DNA of 64,000 bases from DATFCK01 sp963728975 (GTDB lineage Bacteria > Verrucomicrobiota > Verrucomicrobiia > Chthoniobacterales > UBA10450): positions 248,001 to 312,000 of the forward strand of contig CAVSMF010000005.1 in NCBI GenBank assembly GCA_963728975.1. The letters run 5' to 3'. Position numbers and translations under genes: made by a program. The notes beneath the pieces are model-generated. The model did not search any database. It was not told the DNA's origin and was given only the letters and a program-made list of their open reading frames with translations. Shown here in pieces: positions 63,526-64,000 of this stretch; the first letter of the stretch is position 1; the number at the start of each line of letters is the position of its first letter.

Positions 63526-64000
63526 ATGAAATCGCTACTGCTCATCCTCTGCCTAACCTTTCTGCCCATCTCCACGCAGCTGGCCAAACGCAAGCCAAAA
63601 AACCTCAAAGCTCGAAGCATAGCGGAGGTCACCAGACTCGCCCCCCAAGCCACGTCAGCAAGTGCCGTTGTCACCGGCCAGACAGCTGGACCAACTCCGT
63701 TCATCGCTCAGATACAGCTGACCATTACGCCCCCTGACTCCCTTCAGAGCGTCCGCTTCACGATTGCACCAAAGCCGGGCTCGGTTACCCGCCCCATCTC
63801 AGCAACCTATACCAGCGAGTATCTGCAAAGCCGGGGTTATCTGGACCCTGACACTGGAATGGCCACAGTCCCGGTGTTTGGTCTGTATTCAGATTATTCG
63901 AACACAGTCACACTAACCTCTTTCTTCACGGACACGTCGTCCCAACAGGAAATGGTGACCGTAACAACAGGGCCGTACAATGACGAATGTGGACTCAGCA
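63526..64000 (+). CDS. Secreted protein, possible arylsulfotransferase, 3' part missing
   Basis: From the ATG at 63526 the frame is open to the window end (158 residues). It has a signal peptide (MKSLLLILCLTFLPISTQLA), then a beta-rich domain (FIAQIQLTITPPDSLQSVRF, SVTRPISATYTSEYLQSRGY, VTLTSFFTDTSSQ). This looks like the Ig-like N-terminal domain of secreted aryl-sulfate sulfotransferase-like proteins, but the catalytic part is not in view, so the assignment is tentative. Confidence 0.5.
   Translation, partial: MKSLLLILCLTFLPISTQLAKRKPKNLKARSIAEVTRLAPQATSASAVVTGQTAGPTPFIAQIQLTITPPDSLQSVRFTIAPKPGSVTRPISATYTSEYLQSRGYLDPDTGMATVPVFGLYSDYSNTVTLTSFFTDTSSQQEMVTVTTGPYNDECGLS

Overview
The window looks like a chromosomal segment of a GC-rich, Gram-negative soil or aquatic bacterium, most likely of the Verrucomicrobiota (Chthoniobacterales-like). 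That placement is an inference from the gene mix: a PEP-CTERM protein, GumC/Wzz-type polysaccharide genes, a long IspH, four-helix-bundle (S23-like) genes, RAYT/REP elements and dense palindromic intergenic repeats. I found no rRNA, tRNA or CRISPR array.

Region 1 (1-6237, minus strand) is an exopolysaccharide or O-antigen operon: a sugar-phosphate transferase, WbpB/D/E-like enzymes for a diacetamido sugar, a FemAB-like protein and a Wzz-like chain-length protein cut by the left edge. Region 2 (6830-30843) is an unusually complete nucleobase-catabolism cluster. The purine branch has XdhC, uricase, OHCU decarboxylase, HIU hydrolase, allantoicase, allantoinase, a CitE-like DUF6986-type protein, a one-chain xanthine dehydrogenase and adenine deaminase. 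The reductive pyrimidine branch has a carbamoyl-amide hydrolase, PreA-like dihydropyrimidine dehydrogenase, acylating semialdehyde dehydrogenase, dihydropyrimidinase, an NCS1 permease and a class III aminotransferase. Together they could take purines to glyoxylate and urea, and uracil/thymine to acetyl-/propionyl-CoA. Two PIN toxin-antitoxin modules sit between repeated copies of the dihydropyrimidinase 3' end.

Region 3 (30.9-56.2 kb) is mixed housekeeping: MFS transporter, RAYT transposase, dienelactone hydrolase, DoxX, Ku, IspH, L,D-transpeptidase, acyltransferase, a phosphatase-SHMT fusion, Zwf-OpcA, a cNMP-binding regulator, thioesterase, QueA, family 4 UDG, PEP-CTERM protein, TPR protein, P1 peptidase, DnaX and YbaB. 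Five genes here (Ku, acyltransferase, OpcA, TPR, DnaX) each need the removal of exactly one base to read through.

Region 4 (56.6-63 kb) is an accessory island after an ABC-2 polysaccharide-export permease. Four toxin-antitoxin-like modules (nucleotidyltransferase types and MNT/HepT) lie one after another, bracketed by direct repeats, and one is broken by a 274-bp MITE-like element with a TA target duplication. The window ends in the 5' part of a secreted protein, possibly an arylsulfotransferase.

Repeats are the second theme. Several palindromic (REP-like) families fill most intergenic gaps, two have entered coding sequences in frame (xanthine dehydrogenase and DnaX), and one family forms the leader carrying the ribosome binding site of pathway genes.
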